From Betaproteobacteria bacterium (lineage in GTDB: Bacteria; Pseudomonadota; Gammaproteobacteria; Burkholderiales; Rhodocyclaceae), in assembly GCA_016234745.1 (NCBI GenBank), contig JACRAR010000074.1:372001-436000 (forward strand): 64,000 bases of DNA. Direction: 5' to 3'. The position numbers were made by a program, and so were the translations under genes. Within the stretch, counting starts at the first letter, position 1. Each line of letters opens with the position of its first letter. Below the pieces are notes generated by a model, which saw only the letters and a list, made by a program, of their open reading frames with translations, did no database searches and was not told the origin of the DNA. Below are positions 26,001 to 35,088 of the stretch, piece by piece.

Positions 26001-26708
26001 TCATTCACCCAGATAGGCCTTGCGTACGCGAGGATCGGCCAGCAGGGCGCTGGAACTGCCGGCCAGGGTAATGCAGCCGCTTTCCATGACATAGCCGCGG
26101 CGCGCGGTTTGCAGCGCTAGTTTGGCATTCTGTTCGACCAGCACGATGGTGACGCCGCTTGCAGCGACCGTGCGTATTGTCTCAAAGACTTTGTTTACCA
26201 TTAGCGGCGCAAGCCCCATCGAAGGCTCATCCAGCAACAGCAGCTGTGGTCTGGCCATCAAGGCGCGTCCCAGAGCCAGCATCTGCTGTTCGCCCCCTGA
26301 GAGCGTCCCCGCTAGTTGTCTGTGTCGCTCGCGGAGTTGCGGAAGCAGTTCATAAACACGGCCCAGATCGGCGGCAATCTCCTGGCGATCATTTCGGATG
26401 TAGGCACCCATGGCCAGGTTTTCCGCCACCGACAGGCGGGCGAAAACGCCCCGGCCTTCAGGCACCAGTGCCAAGCCGTTACGGATCAGATGGTGCGGCG
26501 GCATCGCGATGATTTCCTCCCCGCGCAATTTGATGCTGCCTTGCGTACCTTCATTGAGAACTCGCGCCAGGGCTTTCAGCATGCTGGTTTTACCGGCGCC
26601 ATTGGTGCCGATAAACGCCACTGTTTCACCTTGTTCTATGGCAAAACTGACTCCCTTGACGGCAGTGATCCCGCCGTAGGAAACCTTGAGGTTCAGGACG
26701 GCCAGCAT
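26001..26708 (-). CDS. livF: Branched-chain amino-acid-type ABC transporter ATPase (LivF family), cassette 2
   Basis: Second ATPase of the cassette 2 transporter. From ATG 26708 it has 235 residues, the usual LivF size; an open frame runs 36 codons further upstream into livG but that extension is unlike any LivF N-terminus. Walker A GTNGAGKTS, signature LSGGEQQMLALGRALM and Walker B LLLLDEPSMGLAP are clear. It ends the operon livK-livH-livM-livG-livF and converges with gyrB. Confidence 0.92.
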   Translation of the reverse strand: MLAVLNLKVSYGGITAVKGVSFAIEQGETVAFIGTNGAGKTSMLKALARVLNEGTQGSIKLRGEEIIAMPPHHLIRNGLALVPEGRGVFARLSVAENLAMGAYIRNDRQEIAADLGRVYELLPQLRERHRQLAGTLSGGEQQMLALGRALMARPQLLLLDEPSMGLAPLMVNKVFETIRTVAASGVTIVLVEQNAKLALQTARRGYVMESGCITLAGSSSALLADPRVRKAYLGE

Positions 26709-26732
26709 GGGCACGGTATCGTGTTGCGAACC

Positions 26733-26760
26733 AGTGCCCGCAGTTGATTCTGGGGTACTA
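26733..26760. repeat. Short stop-codon-associated repeat, copy between livG and livF
   Basis: AGTGCCCGCAGTTGATTCTG followed by GGGTACTA, ending on the TAG stop of livG (complement of 26758-26760). It is closely related to the unit at 57204-57232 and to the minus-strand reading of the units at 5271-5321. AGTGCCC and GGGTACT can pair as a short stem with one G-T pair. The similarity is seen directly; the function is unknown. Confidence 0.7.
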
Positions 26761-27522
26761 GGCGCCAAGATAAGCCTCGATGACTTTTGAATTGCGCTGG
26801 ACATTTTCGGGGACATCCTCGGCGATCTTCTCGCCGTAATCGAGCACAGCGACGCGATCGCACAGACCCATTACCAGTTTGACGTCGTGCTCGATCAGCA
26901 TGACGGTGAGGCCATCGTTGCGCAGACCTTCGATCAACACGCGCAGGGCGGCAGTCTCGGTGGCATTCATGCCGGCTGCCGGTTCGTCCAGTGCCAGGAG
27001 CTTGGGATCGGTGGCCAGGGCGCGCGCGATTTCCAGGCGTCGCTGGTCGCCATAGGGCAGGTTGCGCGCCAGGTGGTTGGCGCGGTCGGCTATGCCAACG
27101 TAATGAAGGAGCTCGACGGCACGCTGCTGGATGGCGTTTTCCTCGGCGCGTGTTGCGGCGCAGCCCAGCACCGCACCAATGACACCGGCATGAGTGCGAA
27201 GGTGCCGGCCGACCATGACGTTTTCCAGCGCCGTCATGTTGGCGAAGAGTCGGATATTTTGAAAAGTGCGGGCGATGCCCGCCTGCGCAACCAGGTGTGG
27301 CGCACTGATGTCGAGCGGTGCGCCGGCGAAATTGAAATTGCCGCTGCTGGCTGTACATAGCCCTGTCAGGACATTGAAAAAAGTCGTCTTGCCGGCGCCA
27401 TTCGGTCCGATCAGACCGTAGATCTCACACTGGCGGATAGTCAATGACACCTCGTGCAGTGCCCGGACACCGCCAAAGCGCTTGCTGATCGCCTGGGCTT
27501 CGAGCAGGCAACTAGGGTTCAT
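26758..27522 (-). CDS. livG: Branched-chain amino-acid-type ABC transporter ATPase (LivG family), cassette 2
   Basis: First ATPase of the cassette 2 transporter. ATG 27522 overlaps the livM stop as ATGA and gives 254 residues, the standard LivG size; the frame stays open 17 codons further upstream without conserved sequence. Walker A GPNGAGKTT, the LivG-type signature [17 protein letters not shown], Walker B LLALDEPAAGMN and VMLIEHDVKLVMGLCD are present. Its stop codon is part of a short repeat shared with two other sites. Confidence 0.93.
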   Translation of the reverse strand: MNPSCLLEAQAISKRFGGVRALHEVSLTIRQCEIYGLIGPNGAGKTTFFNVLTGLCTASSGNFNFAGAPLDISAPHLVAQAGIARTFQNIRLFANMTALENVMVGRHLRTHAGVIGAVLGCAATRAEENAIQQRAVELLHYVGIADRANHLARNLPYGDQRRLEIARALATDPKLLALDEPAAGMNATETAALRVLIEGLRNDGLTVMLIEHDVKLVMGLCDRVAVLDYGEKIAEDVPENVQRNSKVIEAYLGA

Positions 27523-28580
27523 TTTATTGCCGCCTGTTTGTGGAATTCGCGCTGACGGGCGCGCAGCGGCCATAATCCGGCGGGCCGGAAGCGCATCATC
27601 AGCACCAATGCGAGTCCAAACAGCAGCAGACGAATAACTTCCGGTTCGATGACAATGCGGCTGAACAAGGTCATTTGCAACGGCACCACCGTATACCGCA
27701 GCATTTCCGGAACGAAGGACAGCAATACCGCTCCGGCGACAACTCCCCAGATGTTGCCCATGCCGCCCAGTACCACCATCGACAGAATCATCACGGATTC
27801 GGTCAGTACGAAACTTTCCGGGCTGATGAAGCCCTGGATGGCGGAAAACATGCCTCCCGCCACGCCGCCAAAGGAAGCGCCCATGGCGAAAGCGAGCAAT
27901 TTGATCCGCGTGGTGTTGATGCCGATCGCGCGCGCCGCCATTTCATCTTCGCGGATTGCCTCCCAGGCGCGGCCAATGCGTGAATTCTGCAGGCGCAGAT
28001 TGACCACGATGACCAGCGACAGGAGCAGTAGCAAAAGGTAGTAATACTTCATCGGTCCGCTCAGGACCAGCCCGAAGAATTGATCGCTCCGCCCGAAACT
28101 GATGCTTCCCAGCCGCACCGGATCAATCAGGGTGATGCCGCGCGGACCGTTGGTGATATTGATCGGCTGAGACAGATTATTAAGAAAAATCCGCACGATT
28201 TCCCCGAACCCCAGGGTGACGATGGCCAGATAGTCACCGCGCAGCTTGAGCGTCGGCGTTCCGAGCAGGACGCCGAATAGCGCCGCCAATCCGGCGCCGA
28301 TCGGCAAAATCATCCAGAAAGGCAGGTGCAGGCCGAAGTGCGGGCTGGCCAGGAGCGCATAGACATACGCGCCGACCGCGTAGAAAGCGACATAGCCGAG
28401 ATCGAGCAGGCCCGCGAAACCGACGACAATGTTGAGGCCGAGTGACAGGAAGACAAACAGGATGGCCAGGTTGGTGATGCGCACCCAGGCCGTGCCTGCC
28501 GCCGACAGTGCGAATGGCAGGACGAGCAGGGACAGTATCAATACTGCCAGGCCGGAATAATATTTATTGGCTTGGCTCAA
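27519..28580 (-). CDS. livM: Branched-chain amino-acid-type ABC transporter permease (LivM family), cassette 2
   Basis: Inner-membrane permease. 353 residues with nine to ten hydrophobic helices. The LivM motif GFAGLLDLGYVAFYAVGAYVYALL is near residues 54-77, and FGEIVRIFLNN follows. The C-terminal part has SVMILSMVVLGGMGNIWGVVAGA, the coupling-loop region that contacts the ATPase. It lies 20 bp after livH and overlaps livG by 4 bp. Confidence 0.93.
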   Translation of the reverse strand: MSQANKYYSGLAVLILSLLVLPFALSAAGTAWVRITNLAILFVFLSLGLNIVVGFAGLLDLGYVAFYAVGAYVYALLASPHFGLHLPFWMILPIGAGLAALFGVLLGTPTLKLRGDYLAIVTLGFGEIVRIFLNNLSQPINITNGPRGITLIDPVRLGSISFGRSDQFFGLVLSGPMKYYYLLLLLLSLVIVVNLRLQNSRIGRAWEAIREDEMAARAIGINTTRIKLLAFAMGASFGGVAGGMFSAIQGFISPESFVLTESVMILSMVVLGGMGNIWGVVAGAVLLSFVPEMLRYTVVPLQMTLFSRIVIEPEVIRLLLFGLALVLMMRFRPAGLWPLRARQREFHKQAAIK

Positions 28581-28600
28581 GCTTTGGCTCGCATGCAGTT

Positions 28601-29587
28601 TCAGGCGCGATCGGCGACGCGCTCGCCAAGCAGACCGGAAGGACGGAAGACGAGCACCAGGATCAGGACGACAAAGGCAAACACGTCCTGGTAGTTGCTG
28701 CCAAACAGCACCAGGTTACCGCCGTCGGCGCAACGTGACTGGAACAGGAAATTCAGTGTGCTGTAGCCGCACAGGTCGGTAAGCTCGCCGATGTAACCAG
28801 CGCCGAGTGCCTCGACCAACCCGAGCAAAATCCCACCGACCATCGCCCCTGGAATATTGCCGATGCCGCCCAGCACCGCTGCCGAGAAAGCCTTAAGCCC
28901 CAGCGTTGCGCCCATGGTGTAATGCGCCAGGCCATAGTAGATGCCGACCATCAATCCGGCGACTGCGGCGAGGCCAGCGCCAATGATGAAAGTCATGGCG
29001 ATAACGCGATCCACATCGACACCCATCAGGCGCGCGATTTCCGGATTTTCCGCAGTGGCGCGCATGGCCGTACCCAGTCGGGAGCCATAGACGATCCAGG
29101 CCAGACCCGTCATCATGACGAGACACAGTCCGATGATGATGATCTGCAGGGAACTGACGCTGGCGCCGGCCACTTCGTAAAGAGTGACCGGAAGGATCTG
29201 CGGAAACGACAAGATGTTGCGGCTCCAGATCATCAGTGCGATCTGCTGCAGCACGATTGACATGCCGATCGCGGTAATCAGCGGCGCCAGCCGCGGAGCC
29301 TTGCGCAGCGGGCGATAGGCGGCGCGTTCCAGCAGATAACCCAAGGCCATGCACGCGGGAATTGCAACAGCGACGCCCATCAGGATCATCGCAGCAGGGG
29401 GCAGGCCGCTGCCAGCCGCGGCGGAAATCACCGAGAGCGTAATCATCGCGCCGAACATCACCACTTCGCCGTGGGCGAAGTTGATCAGCTGGATGATGCC
29501 GTACACCATGGTGTAGCCCAGCGCGACGATGGCATACAGGCTGCCGAGAGTCAGCCCGTTGATGATCTGCTGGAGGAATGTATCCAT
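28601..29587 (-). CDS. livH: Branched-chain amino-acid-type ABC transporter permease (LivH family), cassette 2
   Basis: Inner-membrane permease that pairs with LivM. 328 residues, slightly longer than average, with eight or more hydrophobic segments. N-terminal [26 protein letters not shown] and LINFAHGEVVMFGA are typical LivH, and KAFSAAVLGGIGNIPGAMVGG is the coupling-loop region. A 40-residue loop with two Cys (near residues 268 and 285) precedes the last helix and is not a usual feature. It follows livK after a strong hairpin. Confidence 0.92.
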   Translation of the reverse strand: MDTFLQQIINGLTLGSLYAIVALGYTMVYGIIQLINFAHGEVVMFGAMITLSVISAAAGSGLPPAAMILMGVAVAIPACMALGYLLERAAYRPLRKAPRLAPLITAIGMSIVLQQIALMIWSRNILSFPQILPVTLYEVAGASVSSLQIIIIGLCLVMMTGLAWIVYGSRLGTAMRATAENPEIARLMGVDVDRVIAMTFIIGAGLAAVAGLMVGIYYGLAHYTMGATLGLKAFSAAVLGGIGNIPGAMVGGILLGLVEALGAGYIGELTDLCGYSTLNFLFQSRCADGGNLVLFGSNYQDVFAFVVLILVLVFRPSGLLGERVADRA

Positions 29588-29604
29588 GAATGTCCTGCAC
29601 TGAT

Positions 29605-29632
29605 GATAACGGCGCCCGCAGGCGCCGTTATC
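29605..29632 (-). terminator. Intercistronic hairpin between livK and livH of cassette 2
   Basis: GATAACGGCGCC and GGCGCCGTTATC form a perfect 12-bp stem around a CGCA loop, 17 bp ahead of livH. There is no T-run, so it is more likely an attenuating or mRNA-stabilising hairpin than a full terminator. Cassette 1 has a hairpin in the same place. Confidence 0.6.
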
Positions 29633-29656
29633 AGGTTGAAGGCAGCAACAACCCTG

Positions 29657-30964
29657 CTATTTCTTGACTTCAGCCGCCGGAGCTGCGACTGGTGCCGCCG
29701 CTGCAGGTGCTGCCGGAGTTGGCACGGCAGGCGCAGCTGCCGCTGCCTCTGCCGCAGCCTTGATGAAGTCCTCAAACTTCACTGTTTTGCCGCTTTTGAC
29801 GATCGCCAATGGGGTGATCTTGCCACCCGTCATGGTGAAAATGGTCATCTCTGCATCCTTGCGGTCGCCTTTTGCGTCAAACTCGATTTTGCCGCTGGCG
29901 CCTTCATGGCTGATCTTGGCCAGTTCCGGCAAGTACTTGGCCGGTTCGCTGGAACCGGCTTTTTTCATTGCCTCGATGAGGATGTTCACGCCGTCAAAAG
30001 TGAAGGGCGCATAGAGTATCGGATCGATCTTGAATTGGGCCTTGTAGCCATCGCGGAACTTCTTGCTGGTCGCTTCCACCGGAACCCCGGCCTGGGAGCA
30101 GAGCAGACCGTTTGCTGCTGCACCGGCGAGTTCCGCCATCTTGTCGGTGCAGGCGCCGTCACCGAAGGAGAAGGGCGCTTTGATGCCCAGTTCGCGCGCC
30201 TGCTTGAGCAACGGCCCGCCCGTGGCATCCATGCCGCCGTAGAAGACCGCATCCGGCTTCTTGCCCTTGAGCTTGGTCAGCACCGCTTTCCAGTCCGCTG
30301 TCTTGTCGGTGCCCTTTTCGCGCGGCAGAACCTTGACACCGGCGGCCTTGAGAGTGTTTTCAACTTCGTTGGACAGGCCTTCGCCATAGGCTGTCGCATC
30401 GTCGATCACGGCGGCCGTCTTTGGCTTGATCTCAGCCAACAGATAGTTGGCCACCGCGGGTCCCTGCTGATCGTCCCGGCCGACCACACGGAAAGTCACT
30501 TTGAAACCCTGCTCGGTCAACTTGGGGTTGGTGGAGGATCCCGAAATCATCGGTATGCCTGCCTGCTCGTAGAGTGCCGAAGCCGGTATGGAAACGCCGG
30601 AATTGAGATGGCCGACGATACCCACTATTTTGGCATCGACCAGTTTCTGCGCGACCGTGGTACCGACTTTCGGATCGCCCTGATCATCTTCGGCGAGCAG
30701 TTCGAATTTGACCTTCTTGCCGCCGATTTCAACGCCTTTGGCATTGGCTTCCTCGACGGCCAGACGTGCGCCGTTTTCGTTGTCCTTGCCCAGGTGGGCG
30801 ATGCCGCCGGTCAGCGGCCCGACATGGCCGATCTTGATGACTTCGGGCGGCGGCGGTGCCGGCGCCACGGCGGGCGGTGGCGGTGGGGGGGCTTCCTTGC
30901 CGCAGGCCAGCAGAACCAGGGCAGCAACAACGGACAGGGGCAGGGCTTTGATGGGCACGTTCAT
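29657..30964 (-). CDS. livK: Substrate-binding lipoprotein of branched-chain amino-acid-type ABC transporter, cassette 2
   Basis: Binding protein for cassette 2. From ATG 30964 (435 residues) it has a lipoprotein signal peptide with lipobox LLAC (Cys21), then a Pro-rich stretch, then a Peripla_BP_6 domain (IGHVGPLTGGIAHLGKDNENG near residues 43-63 and SGVSIPASALYEQAGIPMIS). The last 35 or so residues are an Ala/Pro-rich low-complexity tail. The longer reading to 31030 lacks a signal peptide. It is lipid-anchored, unlike the soluble cassette 1 protein. The ligand is unknown; similarity to Leu/Ile/Val-binding proteins is from layout. Confidence 0.9.
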   Translation of the reverse strand: MNVPIKALPLSVVAALVLLACGKEAPPPPPPAVAPAPPPPEVIKIGHVGPLTGGIAHLGKDNENGARLAVEEANAKGVEIGGKKVKFELLAEDDQGDPKVGTTVAQKLVDAKIVGIVGHLNSGVSIPASALYEQAGIPMISGSSTNPKLTEQGFKVTFRVVGRDDQQGPAVANYLLAEIKPKTAAVIDDATAYGEGLSNEVENTLKAAGVKVLPREKGTDKTADWKAVLTKLKGKKPDAVFYGGMDATGGPLLKQARELGIKAPFSFGDGACTDKMAELAGAAANGLLCSQAGVPVEATSKKFRDGYKAQFKIDPILYAPFTFDGVNILIEAMKKAGSSEPAKYLPELAKISHEGASGKIEFDAKGDRKDAEMTIFTMTGGKITPLAIVKSGKTVKFEDFIKAAAEAAAAAPAVPTPAAPAAAAPVAAPAAEVKK

Positions 30965-31081
30965 TGAAGTCTCCGCAATATGAAGAAATATGAGCCCGGC
31001 GATTGTTGCGTCAGGGCCAGTCATTGTCAACTATCCCAAGTTCAGCCATCCTTAGGTGCGACGGATACGGTGCGAGAAGGC

Positions 31082-31109
31082 AAAAAAAGTCAGCCCGCAG
31101 GCTGACTTT
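31082..31109 (-). terminator. Rho-independent terminator of the cytochrome c gene
   Basis: AAAGTCAGCC and GGCTGACTTT form a perfect 10-bp stem around a CGCA loop; read on the minus strand it ends in a run of seven T. It lies 29 bp after the cytochrome c stop codon. Confidence 0.85.
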
Positions 31110-31137
31110 CGATTGGAAGTTCTTGCGACAGTCTCGA

Positions 31138-31452
31138 TTACTTGGCGCCGGCCAGAATCCATTTCACGATTGTCTTGATATCCTCGTCCTTGACGGCGGC
31201 ATTCGGCGCCATGGGCACCGGACCCCAGACGCCAGAACCGCCCTTTTTCACTTTTTCGATCAGCTTGGCTTCGGCCGTCTTGTCTCCGGCATATTTCTTG
31301 GCAACGTCCTGGTAGGACGGGCCGACGATTTTCTTGTCGACTGCGTGGCAAGCCAGGCAATTGCTCTTCTTGGCCAGTTCCATGTTGGCCATGGCCGGCG
31401 CAGATAGCATGACCGCCGTGGCGGCTAGTGCGGAAATCGATATGGACTTCAT
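31138..31452 (-). CDS. Small class I c-type cytochrome (cytochrome c551/c8-like)
   Basis: Periplasmic electron carrier. 104 residues with a Sec signal peptide (to about residue 22, ...SAPAMA then NMELAK), one heme-binding motif CLACH at residues 32-36 and a Met ligand in VPMAPNAAV near residue 80. Mature size (about 82 residues) fits the c551/c8 group that passes electrons to nitrite reductases or terminal heme-copper enzymes. It is monocistronic, with its own terminator, between a liv operon and a YyaL gene. The partner is not shown by context. Confidence 0.92.
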   Translation of the reverse strand: MKSISISALAATAVMLSAPAMANMELAKKSNCLACHAVDKKIVGPSYQDVAKKYAGDKTAEAKLIEKVKKGGSGVWGPVPMAPNAAVKDEDIKTIVKWILAGAK

Positions 31453-31537
31453 GTTTACCTCATCGGGTTGGTTGAAAATGTTTAATGGATACTACCTGAA
31501 AAACGTTGCACCAGTACCCCGGCAGCAACCTCGGGGC

Positions 31538-33559
31538 CTAGTTTCCACTGGCCTGTTCCAGCAGAATCCGCTGCAAATCGGGCCAGTTGGCGATCGGGGC
31601 AAGGCAAGTAACGCCGGAGCATACCCAGGCGTTGACCTGGTCGCTAGCGGGTTTATCCAGGGTTGCCGGCAAGCCGGCGAAGCCATTCGGCAAGCTCACC
31701 GCCAACACATCGGGTCGCGCCAAGCCGGCCAATTGAGATTGCCAGGCGGCAATTTCGTCTGCCGGCCCGCGCAGTATCACCAACCGCGGGGGCTTCAGCC
31801 ACTCTGCAAGTGCCGACAACAATGTCGTGAAGCCTCCCGGCTGCCGTACGAATTGCGGTTGGTACAAACGTAGCGTACGTTCCGCCGCCTCGGCATAGCG
31901 TAAATCGCCGGTCAGCAGCGACAATCGCTGCAAGGCGTGCGCGGCCACGCCGTTGCCCGCAGGTGTGGCATTGTCGTGGCCGGGCTTGGGACGATGGATC
32001 AGCACTTCATGGTCGTGCCGCGTGAAAAAGAATCCACCCTGGGACTTGTCCTCGAAGTGATCGAGCAGGTCATTGGCGAGCGCACAGGCGAATTGCAAGT
32101 CTTCGCTGCGAAATTTCGCCTGCATCAGTTCCAGCAGGGCCGAAAGCAGAAAGGCGTGATCGTCCAGGTAGGCGTCGAGGTGGGATCGGCCATCCTTGCA
32201 GGTCGCCAGCAGGCGGCCGCCACGCCAAAGTTCCCGGCGAATGAAATTCAGCGCATTGCGTGCCGAAACCAGCCAGTCGCCGCGATCGAAGATGCGTGCG
32301 GCGTGAGCGAGGCCTTCGATCATCAGGGCATTCCAGCTCGTCAGAATCTTGTCGTCGCGGCCGGGACGAATCCGCTGCTCGCGTGCCGCGAACAGCTTGG
32401 CACGGGCCGAGTGCAACAAGCCAGCCTGGTCTGCCGGCAAGGCCCCGGTAATGCGCAGATGCCAATGGGTTCCCTCAAAGTTTGGCGTGCCATTCAGTCC
32501 CCAGCGGCGCGCCGCCACGGCGTATTCCTCTGCCGAAAGCAGGTGCTGAACTTGCGCACGGTCCCAGACGTAGAACTTGCCCTCTTCGCCTTCCGAATCG
32601 GCGTCGAGCGATGAATAGTAACCTCCCGTGGGTGACTGCATTTCGCGCAACAGCCAGTCCGCCGTTTGCTCGGTCACGTCCTTGAACAAGGCTTCCTTGG
32701 TCAGCGCCCAGGCATCGGCGTAGAGCGATATCAACGGGCCGTTGCCATAGAGCATTTTTTCGAAATGCGGGATGCTCCAGACCGCATCGACACTGTAGCG
32801 GCAGAAGCCGCCGCCAATCTGGTCGTAGATGCCGCCCTCAGCCATTCGGCGCAATGTGGTGAGTGCCATCTCCCGTCCGACGGGGTCGTCGGCGCGGCGC
32901 AGGAGAAATGCCAGGTCGGTTGGATGAGGAAATTTCGGTGCGCCGCCAAAACCGCCAAATCGTGTGTCGAAAGCTTCTGCGAGTTGCTCACGCAGCTGCG
33001 TCAAAGGCTGGTTATTGAAATCGGCGGCCAGTTCCGGTTGTTGCCTGCGCGTCGGCACCGTGCTATCCAGAGCCTGCAGCAGCGAAGCGCTCTGATTTTT
33101 TATATCGTCCTGACGCTCGCGATAGGTCTGCGCAACCCGTTGCAAAATGTCGGAGAAACTGGGCAGGCCGTAGCGCTGTGATTTTGGGAAATACGTGCCG
33201 CCATAAAAGGGAACGCCCGAAGGCGTCAGGAACATCGTCAGCGGCCAGCCACCCGAACGCTGGGTCAGCATGTGGTGCGCCGTCTGGTAGATCTGGTCGA
33301 GATCGGGCCGTTCCTCGCGATCGACCTTGATGTTCACGAACAGCTCGTTCATGACAGCAGCCACCGCCGGATCTTCGAACGACTCATGCGCCATGACATG
33401 GCACCAATGGCAAGCTGAATAGCCTATCGACAGCAGGATCGGCTTGTTCTCCTGCTGTGCCAGCGCCAGCGCTGCCGCATTCCACGGCCGCCAGTCGACC
33501 GGATTGTCGGCATGCTGCTGCAGATAGGGAGAGGTTTCGTCGGCTAAACGGTTAGGCAT
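31538..33559 (-). CDS. Thioredoxin-domain protein of the YyaL/DUF255 family
   Basis: Large cytosolic protein with an N-terminal thioredoxin-like domain and a C-terminal (alpha/alpha)6-barrel resembling sugar epimerases or glycosidases; the physiological role of the family is not settled. From ATG 33559, 673 residues, starting [20 protein letters not shown], the invariant family opening. The redox-like motif CHWCHVM is near residues 51-57. The GTG at 33598 would add 13 unconserved residues. No partner genes adjoin it. Confidence 0.92.
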   Translation of the reverse strand: MPNRLADETSPYLQQHADNPVDWRPWNAAALALAQQENKPILLSIGYSACHWCHVMAHESFEDPAVAAVMNELFVNIKVDREERPDLDQIYQTAHHMLTQRSGGWPLTMFLTPSGVPFYGGTYFPKSQRYGLPSFSDILQRVAQTYRERQDDIKNQSASLLQALDSTVPTRRQQPELAADFNNQPLTQLREQLAEAFDTRFGGFGGAPKFPHPTDLAFLLRRADDPVGREMALTTLRRMAEGGIYDQIGGGFCRYSVDAVWSIPHFEKMLYGNGPLISLYADAWALTKEALFKDVTEQTADWLLREMQSPTGGYYSSLDADSEGEEGKFYVWDRAQVQHLLSAEEYAVAARRWGLNGTPNFEGTHWHLRITGALPADQAGLLHSARAKLFAAREQRIRPGRDDKILTSWNALMIEGLAHAARIFDRGDWLVSARNALNFIRRELWRGGRLLATCKDGRSHLDAYLDDHAFLLSALLELMQAKFRSEDLQFACALANDLLDHFEDKSQGGFFFTRHDHEVLIHRPKPGHDNATPAGNGVAAHALQRLSLLTGDLRYAEAAERTLRLYQPQFVRQPGGFTTLLSALAEWLKPPRLVILRGPADEIAAWQSQLAGLARPDVLAVSLPNGFAGLPATLDKPASDQVNAWVCSGVTCLAPIANWPDLQRILLEQASGN

Positions 33560-34183
33560 GCACTGCTCGGCATTGCGGAAGAACCGACATTTTGCCACAA
33601 ACCTGATTTAATCAGTCAACTATACGGCTGTTCGAGCTTTAGCGTCTGGGCAGAAAGTGTTCCGAACGTTGGCGCGAGCGCCGGCCCGTGCCCTCGCTCC
33701 GGCTCCCGGTGCAGAAATCACACATATTGCCGAATCGAGACCACGGACCAGTGCCGGAATCGACTGGGGTTGGTTTATCGGTCATTCGGATTTTTTTATT
33801 GGTCTTGCGTCTTGCAGCGCAGAAAAAGTGTTGGCGTATGCTAAATGGATGAAATAATCGGCGGCGCAAAAGTGCCTATTGCCGCCTGATGATGTTTTCA
33901 TGGGCTATGGCAGCTTGTCATACACCTGCCATTCACCATTGCTTTCCGCCCGGCGGCACCTCGGCCACTCAGGACCTTCGATTTGGTTTCCGGCCCTTGG
34001 TTTGCACCACAAATCGCATAGTGGCTGGGATTCGAAACGCACTTTCACGATCAATGGGCCAGAGCAACAATCACACGATGCTACCTTTCGCAGTCTTCGG
34101 GTAAGGGGTTATGGGCAAAGAACAGCAATCAGGAAGCCAAGCTATATTTCGGTCATCCAGTAAGCTGGCACCAAAATGGCGAC
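33560..34183. other. Intergenic stretch without recognisable genes
   Basis: About 620 bp between the YyaL gene and the toxin-antitoxin operon. Short open frames exist on both strands, but none has a plausible start with recognisable protein sequence. A small palindrome (CTGATTTAATCAG, 33604-33616) lies in the likely promoter region of the YyaL gene. The remainder shows no terminator, repeat or RNA gene I can support, and may be decayed accessory DNA. Confidence 0.5.
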
Positions 34184-34201
34184 AGTGATACACTGATCAC
34201 T
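34184..34201. promoter_or_regulatory. Palindromic operator ahead of the toxin-antitoxin operon
   Basis: AGTGATACACTGATCACT: the 6-bp arms AGTGAT and ATCACT are perfectly inverted around a 6-bp centre. It lies 23 bp ahead of the antitoxin ATG and just upstream of a strong Shine-Dalgarno sequence (GGAGGTG, 34214-34220). Ribbon-helix-helix antitoxins of this class bind such repeats to repress their own operon; binding here is inferred. Confidence 0.6.
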
Positions 34202-34224
34202 TAAGCAATTGTTGGAGGTGAAGA

Positions 34225-34536
34225 ATGGGAACCGCCATTGCCAAGCAAGATCGCATCGGTGCTCGCGTGCCTCGCGAGGTTTATGAAACCTTGTGCCGTG
34301 CCGCCGAACTGACGGGTGCCACGGTCAATCAGTTTCTGGTGCAAGCTGCGCTGAAAGAGGCGCAGGAAGTCATCGAGCGGCAAGAAGTCATCCGTCTCTC
34401 GCCGCGCGACTGGAACTGGTTGCTCGACCTGATGGAAAACCCGCCCAAGCCGAATGCCAAGCTGAAGGCCGCCCTGAAGCGTTACCAGAAGGCCAAGCGA
34501 GATGCTGCAGGTACGACCTTTAGCTGGGGACCATGA
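34225..34536 (+). CDS. DUF1778 ribbon-helix-helix antitoxin
   Basis: Antitoxin partner of the GNAT toxin that follows. 103 residues. Residues about 8-50 (DRIGARVPREVYETLCRAAE and TVNQFLVQAALKEAQEVIE) form the ribbon-helix-helix DNA-binding part. The C-terminal part, with LSPRDWNWLLDLMENPPKPN near residues 58-77, is the toxin-binding extension typical of DUF1778 (TacA/AtaR class). The stop lies 35 bp inside the toxin gene, so the two are translationally coupled. A strong ribosome-binding site suits the need for excess antitoxin. Confidence 0.93.
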   Translation: MGTAIAKQDRIGARVPREVYETLCRAAELTGATVNQFLVQAALKEAQEVIERQEVIRLSPRDWNWLLDLMENPPKPNAKLKAALKRYQKAKRDAAGTTFSWGP

Positions 34537-34987
34537 CCGGCAGGGATTCGACTGCGGCCGCCAGGAACTGAACGACTGGCTGCGGCAGGTCGCCCGTCAG
34601 CATCAGGACAAGGGGCTGTCGAGAACCTTCGTCGCCGTCCGCGAGGAAGCGCCAACCCGCATCTGCGGCTATTACGCGCTGACGCTGGCAGAGATCGAGA
34701 ACCGGCATCTGCCGGAAGCCTGGCGCAAGAGGCTGCCACGTCGCATCCCCGGCGTGCGTTTGGGCCGGTTGGCTGTCGATAGACGGTATCAGGGCAAGGG
34801 GTTGGGCGAACTGCTGCTGGTTGATGCCCTGACACGGGCACAGCGCATCTACGCCGAGGCAGGCGGGATTGGTTTGTTCGTCGATGCGCTGGATGAGACG
34901 GCGGCAGGGTACTACCGGAACTTCGGCTTTGAGGCATCGCTGGATAACCCGCTGCTGTTGTTCCTGTCGGCAAGAGTCGCAGAGTAA
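34502..34987 (+). CDS. GNAT-family acetyltransferase toxin (TacT/AtaT class)
   Basis: Toxins of this class acetylate the amino group of aminoacyl-tRNA and so block translation. 161 residues. LGRLAVDRRYQGKGLGELLL (near residues 87-106) carries the acetyl-CoA loop RxxGxG, and the catalytic-type Tyr is in AAGYYRNFGF near residues 139-148. The N-terminal FDCGRQELNDWLRQVARQHQ is the usual GNAT-toxin opening. It overlaps the antitoxin gene by 35 bp. All hallmark residues are present, so it may be active; the target tRNA cannot be told. Confidence 0.92.
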   Translation: MLQVRPLAGDHDRQGFDCGRQELNDWLRQVARQHQDKGLSRTFVAVREEAPTRICGYYALTLAEIENRHLPEAWRKRLPRRIPGVRLGRLAVDRRYQGKGLGELLLVDALTRAQRIYAEAGGIGLFVDALDETAAGYYRNFGFEASLDNPLLLFLSARVAE

Positions 34988-35088
34988 GTGAGTGATAAGC
35001 AGATGGCCCGGAACACCCCTATCCGCGAGTCCAATGCCGCCCTCGTTCCGGTAATGCTGGAACGGGTGTTCTCGGCATCGACCTAAGC

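Noticed and set aside
26733-26760. Integron attC site
   Set aside because: The GTTGATT core does not fit GTTRRRY, and no integrase or cassette array is present.
29471-30967. 498-codon open frame on the plus strand
   Set aside because: Antisense to livK and livH of cassette 2; the translation is Arg/Cys/Gly-rich without domain features.
33639-33869. 76-codon minus-strand frame in the yyaL-toxin spacer
   Set aside because: Arg-rich translation without family similarity or ribosome-binding site; probably chance in GC-rich DNA.
34988-35086. 33-codon frame (GTG start) between the GNAT toxin and the SIR2 fragment
   Set aside because: Reads SDKQMARNTPIRESNAALVP and so on, with no recognisable family. 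It could be part of the decayed island, but the evidence is too weak to call a gene.
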